Part shown: in pieces, positions 44,690 to 54,108 of the stretch
Numbering within the stretch: the stretch's first letter is position 1
Layout: every line of letters starts with the position of its first letter
Source of the DNA: Bufo bufo
Lineage: Eukaryota > Chordata > Amphibia > Anura > Bufonidae
DNA length: 64,000 nucleotides
Assembly: GCF_905171765.1 (NCBI RefSeq)
Contig: NC_053392.1
Coordinates: 371,237,442 to 371,301,441 of the forward strand
Direction of reading: 5' to 3'
Program-made: the position numbers and the translations under genes
Notes under the pieces: generated by a model
What the model was told of the DNA's origin: nothing
What the model saw: the letters and a program-made list of their open reading frames with translations, nothing else
Databases searched by the model: none

Positions 44690-45735
44690 GCCCCCATCCC
44701 TCGTGGTGGGGGGCCGTCTGCTCTCCTTTCAACAGGTCTGGAGGGCTCACGTTCAGGACGCCTGGGCTCTGGAAGAGGTGACGTCCGGCTACAAGTTGGA
44801 GTTCGCGTCCAGCCCGCCGGAACGTTTTTTCCCTTCTCGCGTTCCGGGGGATCCAGCCAGGGCCTCGGACCTCTTTTTTGCGTTCTCCTCTCTTCTGGAC
44901 CGTGGTGTCATTTCCCCCGTTCCCCCAGAAGAGCAAGGGACAGGTTTTTACTCAAACCTGTTCGTTGTTCCAAAGAAGGAGGGGTCAGTGCGTCCAATCT
45001 TGGATCTAAAACTTCTCAACAAGTTTCTACGGGTGCGGAAGTTTCGCATGGAGTCCCTTCGCTCCGTTATTGCTTCTCTGCTTCCAGGAGAATTTCTCGC
45101 GTCTGTGGACATTCAAGACGCCTACTTGCACGTCCCTATTGCAGAGTCCCACCATCGCTTTCTGCGCTTTGCCATAGGGGGGCGTCATTACCAGTTCGTC
45201 GCCCTACCTTTTGGGTTGGCGACCGCCCCTCGAGTTTTTACAAAGATTCTGGCGCCTCTCATGGCGCTTCTTCGCACCAGGGGCATCTCTTTGTTACCAT
45301 ACCTAGACGACATCTTGATAAAAGCTCCGTCTCTTCCACAGGCCGAGGACAGCGTCCGAATCACGGTTCAATCCCTGGAACGGTTCGGATGGCTGATCAA
45401 TCTCCCCAAGTCCTCTCTGCACCCCTCCCAGAGACTCTCGTTCCTGGGGATGATCTTGGACACCTCGATTTCTCGGGTGTTTCTTCCAGATTCCAAGGCT
45501 TCCCAGATTCGTCTGGCAGTGGTGCTCCTTCTACGCTCTCCACGTCCCACCATTCGGGAGTGCATTCGTGTGCTGGGCCTTATGGTCTCCTCTTTCGAGG
45601 CGATTCCGTACGCCCAATTTCACACTCGTCCGCTACAACAGATGATCCTTGCCCTCTGGAACAAGAACCCTCGGGGTCTAGACACTCCTGTTCGTCTGTC
45701 CCGGCAAGTTCGAGCGTCTCTCCCTTGTCTCTTCC
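44690..45735 (+). pseudogene. DIRS reverse transcriptase (frameshifted from RNase H)
   Basis: Begins around GGRLLSFQQVW. RT signatures: GFYSNLFVVPKKEGSVRPI, then SVDIQDAYLHVPI, FVALPFGLATAPRVFTK and LPYLDDILIK with the YLDD catalytic box. Open from the gag overlap to about 45735. The RNase H that must follow (WTIVTTDAS) is in the +1 frame, so the polyprotein is broken there. The same frame stays open by chance through the RNase H region and rejoins the recombinase, making a misleading 967-codon frame. Confidence 0.9.
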
Positions 45736-46605
45736 CTGAACCTATCGTCAGGAAAGTCCTTCCTTCAGTTCTCCTGGACGATAGTCACCACCGACGCCAG
45801 CCTCATCGGTTGGGGAGGTGTTCTCCGGAACCTCACAGTTCAGGGTGTCTGGTCGACGGAGGAATCCCGTCTCCCGATAAACGTTTTGGAATTAAGGGCG
45901 ATTTTCCACTCCCTCTCCCATTGGACTCCTCTCCTTGCGACTCGCCCGGTGCGGGTTCAGTCGGACAATGCCACGGCTGTGGCTTATGTCAACCATCAGG
46001 GCGGGACTCGCAGTCGGGCAGTAATGCGGGAAGTAGCGAGGATCCTCTTATGGGCGGAGTCTCATGTTCCAGTATTGTCGGCAGTGTACATCCCGGGAGT
46101 CGACAATTGGACGGCGGATATTCTGAGTCGCACCAAGGTGGATCCGGGAGAGTGGTCTCTCCATCCGGAGGTGTTCGAGGACATCTGCCACCGATGGGGC
46201 CGTCCGGACGTAGATTTGATGGCTTCCCGGCTCAACCACAAGGTGCCGGTGTATCTAGCCCGCGCTCGAGACCCACGGGCGGGCGGGGTGGACGCGCTGG
46301 TATTTCCATGGCAGCGGTTCAGCCTCCTTTACGTCTTCCCTCCGATTCCTCTGTTGCCGAAGGTGCTGCGCAAGATCGAGGCGGAGGGGATACCAACAAT
46401 TCTCGTCACTCCGGATTGGCCTCGTCGCGCCTGGTTCTCCAGCGTCGCTCGTATGTTGGCGGACGTTCCGTGGCCTCTGCCCGACAGAGAGGATCTCCTG
46501 TCTCAGGGGCCGCTCTTCCACCAGAATTCACGGCAGCTGCGTTTAACGGCGTGGCTGTTGAGACCGCCATCCTGGGGAAGAGAGGCTTCTCTGATGCGGT
46601 GGTGA
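45736..46605 (+). pseudogene. DIRS RNase H and methyltransferase-like domain
   Basis: RNase H: IVTTDASLIGWGG, LELRAIFHSL, VRVQSDNATAVAYVNHQGG and VDNWTADILSR give the D-E-D-D set. Then the DIRS MT domain: RPDVDLMASRLNHKVPVY, DALVFPWQRF, LYVFPPIPLLPKVLRKI and ILVTPDWPRRAWF. Open in its own frame to the stop at 46603-05, overlapping the recombinase frame by about 80 bases. Cut off from RT by a frameshift near 45735. Confidence 0.88.
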
Positions 46606-47478
46606 GAACCATGATCAGGGCTCGGAAGCCGGCTTCTTCACGGATCTATTATCGCACCTGGAAGGCCTTCCTGGTTTTTTGTGAGAAATCGGGCTACCCG
46701 CCCCTACGTTTCTCTGTTCCAGTGGTGCTGTCCTTTCTCCAGTCCGGCCTCGACATGGGTCTGTCGCTCAGCTCTTTGAAGGGTCAGGTTTCTGCTTTGG
46801 CTATCTTTTTTCAGAGGTCCATTGCCTTTTTGGGACCTGTGAAAACCTTCCTGCAGGGGGTGGCGCATTCTGTTCCCCCGTATGTGCCTCCCTTGCCCCC
46901 CTGGGATCTCAACTTGGTTCTGCGCGCCCTTCAGGCGGCGCCTTTTGAACCTCTGAGGGAGGTCTCTCTGGTTTTACTCACCTGGAAGGTAGTTTTTCTG
47001 GTGGCCATAACCTCCATCAGGCGAGTTTCGGAGCTGGCCGCACTTTCCTGCCGGGAACCTTTTCTGGTCTTTCACCAGGATAAGGTGGTGCTCAGACCGG
47101 TGCCTTCTTTTTTGCCCAAGGTGGTTTCTCCCTTCCACCTTAACGAGGATCTTGTCCTGCCCTCTTTTTGTCCTTCTCCGGCGAACCCCAAGGAATGCGC
47201 TCTCCACTCCCTGGACGTCGTCAGGGCTCTGAAGGTGTACCTGGGGGCTACCGCTTCCTTCCGGCGTTCAGACTCTCTCTTTGTGATTCCTGAAGGGCCC
47301 CGTAAGGGCAGTGGGAGCTTCCTGGGCTAGACGCAATCGCGCATCCGTTTCCCAGTTGTGTAAGGCGGCCACTTGGTCGTCCTTACATACTTTCACAAAG
47401 TTTTATCAGTTACACTCTCTGGCCTCGGCTGATGCTGTTCTTGGGCGCAGGGTATTGCAGGCTGTGGTTCCGGTTTGA
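46520..47478 (+). pseudogene. DIRS tyrosine recombinase, deletion in catalytic core
   Basis: SAM-like N-terminal part: SSRIYYRTWKAFLVFCEKSG, LSFLQSGLDMGLSLSSLKGQ. The first catalytic Arg is in AITSIRRVSELAALS. After IPEGPRKG the normal stretch carrying the H-x-x-R box is missing; sequence resumes in another frame (GASWARRNRASVSQLCKAAT, then FTKFYQL with the putative catalytic Tyr) to a stop at 47476-78. In its own frame the ORF ends at 47330. The recombinase cannot be active. Confidence 0.88.
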
Positions 47479-47544
47479 CTGCTGGACGTTTATTCCTGGC
47501 GGTGTTGGATTTGTTCTTTTTTCCCACCCCATGGACTGCTTTGG

Positions 47545-47645
47545 GACGTCCCATGGTCTGTGTCCCCCAATGGAATGAACGAGAAAAGGAGATTTTTGTG
47601 AAACTCACCTGTAAAATCTTTTTCTCGTAATTTCCATTGGGGGAC
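47545..47645 (+). other. DIRS internal complementary region
   Basis: Contains the inverse of the left end (CCATTGGGGG side) fused at AACGAGAAAAGGAGATTTTT to the inverse of the right end. In DIRS elements this region templates circle closure during replication. Confidence 0.85.
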
Positions 47646-47744
47646 ACAGCTCCCGCCCCTTTTTTGGTTTACGCCTTATGGTGTGCTGTGTGATGGTTTC
47701 CATAGTGTTTTATTTCCGTTCTCCTTCTCCTACTGCTTTTGCAA

Positions 47745-47915
47745 CGACTGAAGTTCTCCTGGAGGTGCCTGGGGGTATAACCCGAGGAGGAGGAGCTTCT
47801 TTTTTTGCATAGTGTCCCTCCTAGTAATATCTCTAAGCTATACCCCATGGTCTGTGTCCCCCAATGGAAATTACGAGAAAAAGATTTTACAGGTGAGTTT
47901 CACAAAAATCTCCTT
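47745..47915 (+). repeat. DIRS right inverted terminal repeat plus extension
   Basis: Inverse of the left repeat, then a right-only extension (AAGATTTTACAGGTGAGTTT, CACAAAAATCTCCTT) that reappears inverted in the internal complementary region. Confidence 0.9.
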
Positions 47916-48306
47916 ATTTCATTCATTTAAATCTCTGCTCATTTTGGGTTTAGGTATCCAGTGGTTGGTTCTGATCATTGATTGGCAGCCTTCTCTGTAT
48001 TAGCTTGCCTACAGATATCAGTCAGTCACTGATAGTACAGCCGCCTGGACTCCTAAACATAGATGGAAACGTAATTTAAACTTTTTGTGCTTCTTGACAC
48101 TTTTCTAAAGTGGCGAGGCCTAGAAGTAGGGATGTGGCCTCCTCTGGCCCACCAGATTTACTATAATTTACACCAGAAACTGGCATAAATTATAGATCAA
48201 GTGTACGCCAGACCACAGCTGCCGTAGATTAGAGTTTCTGGCGCACAGAGGGCCAGATATGCAGCTGATTTATTAAAGAGAGTATGTCACCTAATTTTCA
48301 CCAATA
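47916..48306. other. Flank of DIRS, unassigned
   Basis: May include the right part of the T2-type MITE interrupted by DIRS. 48120-48260 (CCACCAGATTTACTATAATT, CTGGCATAAATTATAG) resembles a degraded MITE. No gene. Confidence 0.3.
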
Positions 48307-48309
48307 TAA

Positions 48310-48627
48310 GGCCTCATGCACACGACCGTATGTATTTTGCGGTTCGCAAAAAACAGATCCGCAAAAAATTCGGGTGACATCCGTGTGCATTCTGTATTTT
48401 GCAGAACGGAACAGCTGTCCCCTAATAGAACAGTCCTATCCTTGTCCGTAATGCGGACAATAATAGGACATGTTCAGTTTTTTTGCGGAACGGAAATACG
48501 GAAATTGAATGCACACGGAGTACCTTCCATTTTTTTTGCGGACCCATTGAAATGAATGGTTCAGTATACGGTCCGCAAAAAAAACGGAACGGACACGGAA
48601 TTAAAATACGTTTGTCTGTATGAGGCC
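48310..48627. mobile_element. Palindromic MITE with GGCCTCATGCACACGACCG end
   Basis: GGCCTCATGCACACGACCG at the left, GTATGAGGCC at the right, TAA at both edges. Inner blocks TTTTGCGGAACGGAA and mirrored ACGGTCCGCAAAAA. Confidence 0.7.
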
Positions 48628-48831
48628 TAACTAAGAGCACTGCCCCACAGAAGATTGCAAACACTTTCCAAGCATACCTGTGTGTACTATGTCTGTATTC
48701 CAAGTCCAGGAAATGCACTTTTATTCTGCTGAAAAACAGCTCCCAAGTGCCCTGCTGAAAGTGAAAGTAAAAAACAGTATTCAATCCTGACTCGATTTCT
48801 AACAGCTATATCTTCTGATATACTGGATATA

Positions 48832-50392
48832 CAGGGAGTGCAGAATTATTAGGCAAGTTGTATTTTTGAGGATTAATTTTATTATTGAACAACAACCATG
48901 TTCTCAATGAACCCAAAAAACTCATTAATATCAAAGCTGAATATTTTTGGAAGTAGTTTTTAGTTTGTTTTTAGTTTTAGCTATTTTAGGGGGATATCTG
49001 TGTGTGCAGGTGACTATTACTGTGCATAATTATTAGGCAACTTAACAAAAAACAAATATATACCCATTTCAATTATTTATTTTTACCAGTGAAACCAATA
49101 TAACATCTCAACATTCACAAATATACATTTCTGACATTCAAAAACAAAACAAAAACAAATCAATGACCAATATAGCCACCTTTCTTTGCAAGGACACTCA
49201 AAAGCCTGCCATCCATGGATTCTGTCAGTGTTTTGATCTGTTCACCATCAACATTGCGTGCAGCAGCAACCACAGCCTCCCAGACACTGTTCAGAGAGGT
49301 GTACTGTTTTCCCTCCTTGTAAATCTCACATTTGATGATGGACCACAGGTTCTCAATGGGGTTCAGATCAGGTGAACAAGGAGGCCATGTCATTAGATTT
49401 TCTTCTTTTATACCCTTTCTTGCCAGCCACGCTGTGGAGTACTTGGACGCGTGTGATGGAGCATTGTCCTGCATGAAAATCATGTTTTTCTTGAAGGATG
49501 CAGACTTCTTCCTGTACCACTGCTTGAAGAAGGTGTTCCAGAAACTGGCAGTAGGACTGGGAGTTGAGCTTGACTCCATCCTCAACCCGAAAAGGCCCCA
49601 CAAGCTCATCTTTAATGATACCAGCCCAAACCAGTACTCCACCTCCACCTTGCTGGCGTCTGAGTCGGACTGGAGCTCTCTGCCCTTTACCAATCCAGCC
49701 ACGGGCCCATCCATCTGGCCCATCAAGACTCACTCTCATTTCATCAGTCCATAAAACCTTAGAAAAAGCAGTCTTGAGATATTTCTTGGCCCAGTCTTGA
49801 CGTTTCAGCTTGTGTGTCTTGTTCAGTGGTGGTCGTCTTTCAGCCTTTCTTACCTTGGCCATGTCTCTGAGTATTGCACACCTTGTGCTTTTGGGCACTC
49901 CAGTGATGTTGCAGCTCTGAAATATGGCCAAACTGGTGGCAAGTGGCATCTTGGCAGCTGCACGCTTGACTTTTCTCAGTTCATGGGCAGTTATTTTGCG
50001 CCTTGGTTTTTCCACACGCTTCTTGCGACCCTGTTGACTATTTTGAATGAAACGCTTGATTGTTCGATGATCACGCTTCAGAAGCTTTGCAATTTTAAGA
50101 GTGCGGCATCCCTCTGCAAGATATCTTACTATTTTTGACTTTTCTGAGCCTGTCAAGTCCTTCTTTTGACCCATTTTGCCAAAGGAAAGGAAGTTGCCTA
50201 ATAATTATGCACACCTGATATAGGGTGTTGATGTCATTAGACCACACCCCTTCTCATTACAGAGATGCACATCACCTAATATGCTTAATTAGTAGTAGGC
50301 TTTCGAGCCTATACAGCTTGGAGTAAGACAACATGCATAAAGAGGATGATGTGGTCAAAATACTCATTTGCCTAATAATTCTGCACGCAGTG
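48832..50392 (-). mobile_element. Tc1/mariner-like transposon 3 (DD37E)
   Basis: TA at 48830-31 and 50393-94. Ends CAGGGAGTGCAGAATTATTA and, inverted and mutated, TAATTCTGCACGCAGTG. A second AATTATTAGGCAA copy inside each end (49027, 50195) gives an IR/DR pattern. One transposase on the - strand with a frameshift. Confidence 0.92.
49160..50174 (-). pseudogene. DD37E transposase 3, one frameshift
   Basis: MGQKKDLTGSEKSKIVRYLA starts a helix-turn-helix region (GCRTLKIAKLLKRDHRTIKR), then KVLWTDEMRVSLDG with the first D and GGGGVLVWAGI. Near 49530 the frame changes (after YCQFLE). The rest reads KSASFKKNMIFMQDNAPSH, then [12 protein letters not shown]. Between the second D and E are 37 residues, so DD37E, unlike the other three Tc1-like copies. 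It resembles the vertebrate DD37E group (TRT-like) by that spacing; naming is tentative. Confidence 0.88.
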
Positions 50393-50394
50393 TA

Positions 50395-50735
50395 ATGCTG
50401 TGATTCTGGTATCGTTTGAAAGGTTGGAATGACAGCTTTCAAACAAGACCCATATTTCTAGCTGGTACCAATACCAAGATATGAGCAACTAAAGCAGCCC
50501 TCCCCTCTTCAGTCTGGTTTGCTTTGGGCACTTGGAGCAGCAAAGCTCACTTGAATAGAGCTTAGCCCCGCCCAGGCCAGTGATACTAGTCGTGACGTCA
50601 CTGGGCCTGCGGTAAACAGCGAGAAGACCGTGGCACTACTGCCAGTGCCGCTGCCTTCTCAAACAGCTGATCGGCGGGGGTGTCGGACCCCCGCCGATCA
50701 GAAGCTGATAATCTATCCAGAGGATATTTGAGTCA
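50395..50735. mobile_element. Partial T2-type MITE
   Basis: GCCAGTGATACTAGTCGTGA, AACAGCTGATCGGCGGGGGT and GATAATCTATCCAGAGGATA match the body of the MITE at 36442-36732. No clear left end. Contains another TGACGTCA (about 50593). Confidence 0.45.
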
Positions 50736-53085
50736 ATATATTTCACCTTTATTTATGAAAAACTCCCAAACTTACCAAAAATTTTGAAAAATTCACAATT
50801 TTCCAAATTTCTATTTCTCTGCTTCTAAAACAGAAAGTCATACTTAATAAAATATTTAGTACTTAACATTCCCCATATGTCTACTTTATGTTGGCATTAT
50901 TTTGGAAATGTCATTTTATTTTTTTAGGACGTTAGAAGGCTTAGAAGTTTAGAAGCAATTCTTAAAATTTTTACGAAAATTTCCAAAACCCACTTTTTAA
51001 GGACCAGTTCAGGTCTAAAGTCACTTTGTGGGGCCTACATAGTAGATACCCCCATAAATGACCCCATTGTAGAAACTACACCCCTCAAGTTACTCAAAAC
51101 TGATTTTACAAACTTTGTTAACCCTTTAGGCGTTCCACAAGAATTAAAGGAGAATGGAGATGAAATTTCAAAATTTCACTTTTTTGGCAGATTTTCCATT
51201 TTATAAAAAAAAATTTCTTTAACACATTGAGGGTTAACAGCCAAACAAAACTCAATATTTATTACCCTGATTCCGCGGTTTACAGAAACACCCCACATGT
51301 GGTCGTAAACTTTAAACTGCTGTACGGGCACACGGCAGGGTGCAAAAGGAAAGGAATACCGTACGGTTTTTGGAAGGCAGATTTTGCTGGATTTTTTTTC
51401 TGAACGCCATATGTTTTTTATTTTTCTGCCGATCATCTTGTGCAGGGGCTTGTTTTTTGCAGAAAGTGTTGAGGTTTTTATTGGTACCATTTTTGGGTAC
51501 ATAGGATTTTTTGATCATTCATTATTACACTTTATGGGGCAAGGTGACCCAAAAATTGGCTGTTTTGGAACAGTTTTCATTTATTTATTTTTACAGCGTT
51601 CATCTGAGGAGTTTGGTCATGTGATAGTTTTATAGAGTAGATCGTTACGGACGTGGCAATACCTAATATGTATACTTTTTCTTATTTATTTAAGTTTTAC
51701 ACAATAATAGCATTTCTGAAACCAAAAAAATGATGTTCTAGTGTCTCTATAGTCTGAGAGCCATAGCTTTTTTATTTTTTGGGCGATTGTCTTAAATAGG
51801 GTATCATTTTTTGCGGGATGAGATGACGGTTTGATTGGTACTATTTTGGGGGTCATAAGCCTTTTTGATTGCTTGCTGTTGCACTTTTTGTGATGTAAGG
51901 TGACAAAAATAGCTTTTTTAGCACTGTTTTTTTTATAGTGTTTATCGGACGGGGTCTATCATGTGATATATTTATAGAGACGGTCGTTACGGACGCGGTG
52001 ACACCTAATATGTGTATTTTATTTTATTTTTTCATTTTTTTTTATAGGAAAAGGCAATTTCTTATTTTAATTTACATTTTTAGTTATTTTTTTATTTTTC
52101 ATTTTTAGTATTTTCACTTTCTTTTTTTATCAAGTCCCTCTTGGATCATGAAACCAATGGCAACCATTGGGCGCTGCCATCACAGCGCTGCAGCCCTGAT
52201 GGTTGAGAGAGGGAGCTTCCTCCCTCTATTAACCCCATGGATGCCGCAACCGCGGCATCTATGGGGTTACAGGAGAGTGTCAGCATAGAGCTGACACTCT
52301 CTGCTGATGGCGGCGGCTCAGGAATGAAGCCGCCGCCATCACACACAGCAGGGGACCGGGGGCAGCGCTGGAAAGGGGGGGGGGGATCGGGGGGGTACGG
52401 CTGCCAACATTGAGGGAGGCTGGGGCAAGAGGGGCGGGTGAGAATGAATGCATGGGGCAGGGAGGGGGCGGACCGCATCAGGGCAGCTGCCTCTAGGAGA
52501 TGAGCGCAGGAACAGATGAGCTGCAGGCGGACACAAGGGGGGCTTGGAGGGGCACAGATGGGGGGCACAGCCACAGATCGGGGGGGGGTGTGTATTACGA
52601 GGACACTACCTGATTTCAGGCTGCAGCTGCCTCGAAGACGCAGGCTGGTGTGTGTACGCAGGCGCGATCTAACGGCACGGCGGGGCGCAGGCGCAGAAGA
52701 TTGGGCATGAACGATGCCCGGAGGATTGAATTGCGCAGGCGCAGGATCGGGACTGGGGAGAGTTCTAGCCGCCGCCCAGCGAAGTGAATAATGATGAGCT
52801 GTGCGGGGCTTAAGAACGGCAGTTGGGAAGGCTGGCTGGGCGCATTTTCACATGAAACGCCGCCCCTTGGGCAGATTGCTGACAGGAGAAGCAGGTTATA
52901 AAACTTTATATTTCGCTCTTTATAAGGTGGACAGGGGGGATACTTATATGCTTTTAAAAGACTGTATAAGACCTGTAATGTGATATATCTAACTATATAT
53001 GCTGTTTTGGCCTGTCAGTGTCCCTTTAATTGAAATAATGAATGGATGGTACCTGTTTAATGTCAGCTCTTTTTTGACTTTCAAG
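50736..53085. repeat. AT-rich then GC-rich dispersed repeat, no gene
   Basis: 50760-52145 matches, inverted, the AT-rich body of the TTAA element at 34510-35856 (ATCGTTACGGACG, ACCTAATATGTATA). 52150-52340 continues into GAGGGAGCTTCC-type sequence, as at 34740-34800. 52340-52780 is G-rich with short open frames that look like chance. 53020-53030 (GTGTCCCTTTAA) is a T2-type MITE end. Nothing here looks coding. Confidence 0.5.
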
Positions 53086-53246
53086 GGCAACAAGCGCACT
53101 TTTGGACAGCAAAAAGCCAATTGAGGAAATCCTTCAGAGAAATGTTTTAGTTCTGCCATTTAGTGGAATCTCTGACTTCAAGCATGAAGTTGTATATGTA
53201 AATTTGACAGATGAAGCCTCCATAGCTGCTCTTAAGCAAATAACCG
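53086..53246 (+). CDS. akap7: akap7 exon 5 (central 2H domain)
   Basis: 161 bp, acceptor CTTTTTTGACTTTCAAG, donor GTAAGA; phase 2 in, phase 1 out. It encodes ATSALLDSKKPIEEILQ, then VLVLPFSGISDFKHEVVYV and NLTDEASIAALKQIT. This aligns with the mammalian stretch with IGIDALLELKPFIEELL, then LPFQGIGTFGNQVGFVKL. It forms the linker helix and middle strands between the two catalytic H-x-T motifs. The reading frame is intact. Confidence 0.94.
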
Positions 53247-53420
53247 GTAAGAAACTCCCCTTTTTTTGTACTCTTTTTGTTCTTGCATTAACAAGTGTAT
53301 TTCAGCTCTATTCCCATTCAGCAAACTGGTCTTTACAGAGAAACACTAGCAGACAGGGAAGCCATAGCCACCACGCCGTAACCTAGCCCAGATTATAACA
53401 GTTTCTTTCATTTGCAGCCT
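53247..53420. other. akap7 intron after exon 5, unassigned
   Basis: No feature seen. Confidence 0.3.
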
Positions 53421-53792
53421 TTAAAGGGTCACTGAGTTTTCAGAAAACTTTTGATATGTCATAGAGATGACACTGTAGTCATCAGAAGTTTTGATCGTGG
53501 GGGTCGGAGTTCTGTGAAACCCACCAATCACTAGAACAAGGAGAGACGCTGTTTCAGAATGTGCTCTGCAGGAGAAAGAAATGAGACAGGCCCATAGACA
53601 TTCTTTTGAGTCTATCTCCCTTCCGCTCCTGCAGTAAGGAGAGGGAAAGCACTCCTCATTGTAGCAATTGGTGGGGGTCTCAGCACTCGGACCCCCACTG
53701 ATGACAGAAATGACATATGTCACATGATATATGACAAAACTGACATCTCTATGGCATATCAAAAGTTTTCTGAAAACTCACTAACCTTTTAA
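53421..53792. mobile_element. T2-type palindromic MITE
   Basis: TTAAAGGGTCACTGAGTTTTC versus GAAAACTCACTAACCTTTTAA; TTAA at both edges; mirrored AGAAAACTTTTGATATG blocks. Confidence 0.8.
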
Positions 53793-54026
53793 TAGTCTTC
53801 ATTTTCAAAGGAATAATATGCAACCAGCTGCACTTCTGTGGGGACGTGGCTAGGTCCTCTCTAAAGGGGGGTTGTACCATCTCAGACTTTGATTGCATAT
53901 CACTAAGATATGCCATCAAAGTCAGTTAGATGTAGATCCTACATCTGAGACCTGCACCTATCTCCAGACTCGGCCCCCGAAAGTGAAGGAGAATAAAGCA
54001 TACATGCGCTGTGTGCTATCTATTTA
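53793..54026. other. T2-type MITE fragment flanking Tc1 element 4
   Basis: CTAAAGGGGGGTTGTACCATC looks like a MITE left end. Its continuation after the Tc1 insertion is probably 57936 onward. Confidence 0.4.
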
Positions 54027-54108
54027 CAGTGCCTTGCAAAAGTATTCACCCCCTTGACTTTTTTCGTATTTTGTTTTATTATAGCCTTAAGTTCAATGTT
54101 TTGTTAAT

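Larger units (their letters stand above)
42207..47915 (+). mobile_element. DIRS-type retrotransposon
   Basis: 5.7 kb with terminal inverted repeats (about 42210-42342 versus 47745-47880) and no target duplication. The internal complementary region (47545-47645) is complementary to right end plus left end joined, the diagnostic DIRS circle-junction design. Genes in order: gag, RT, RNase H, DIRS methyltransferase-like domain, tyrosine recombinase. Recombinase and pol are broken (see entries). Confidence 0.93.

Noticed and set aside
44427..47330. Single 967-residue pol protein
   Set aside because: The middle third is the wrong frame of the RNase H/methyltransferase region; the true domains are in the +1 frame at 45736-46605.
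52340..52780. CpG island or gene promoter
   Set aside because: G-rich, but contiguous with the dispersed repeat also seen at 34.5-34.8 kb; no exon-like frame or splice signal linked to it.
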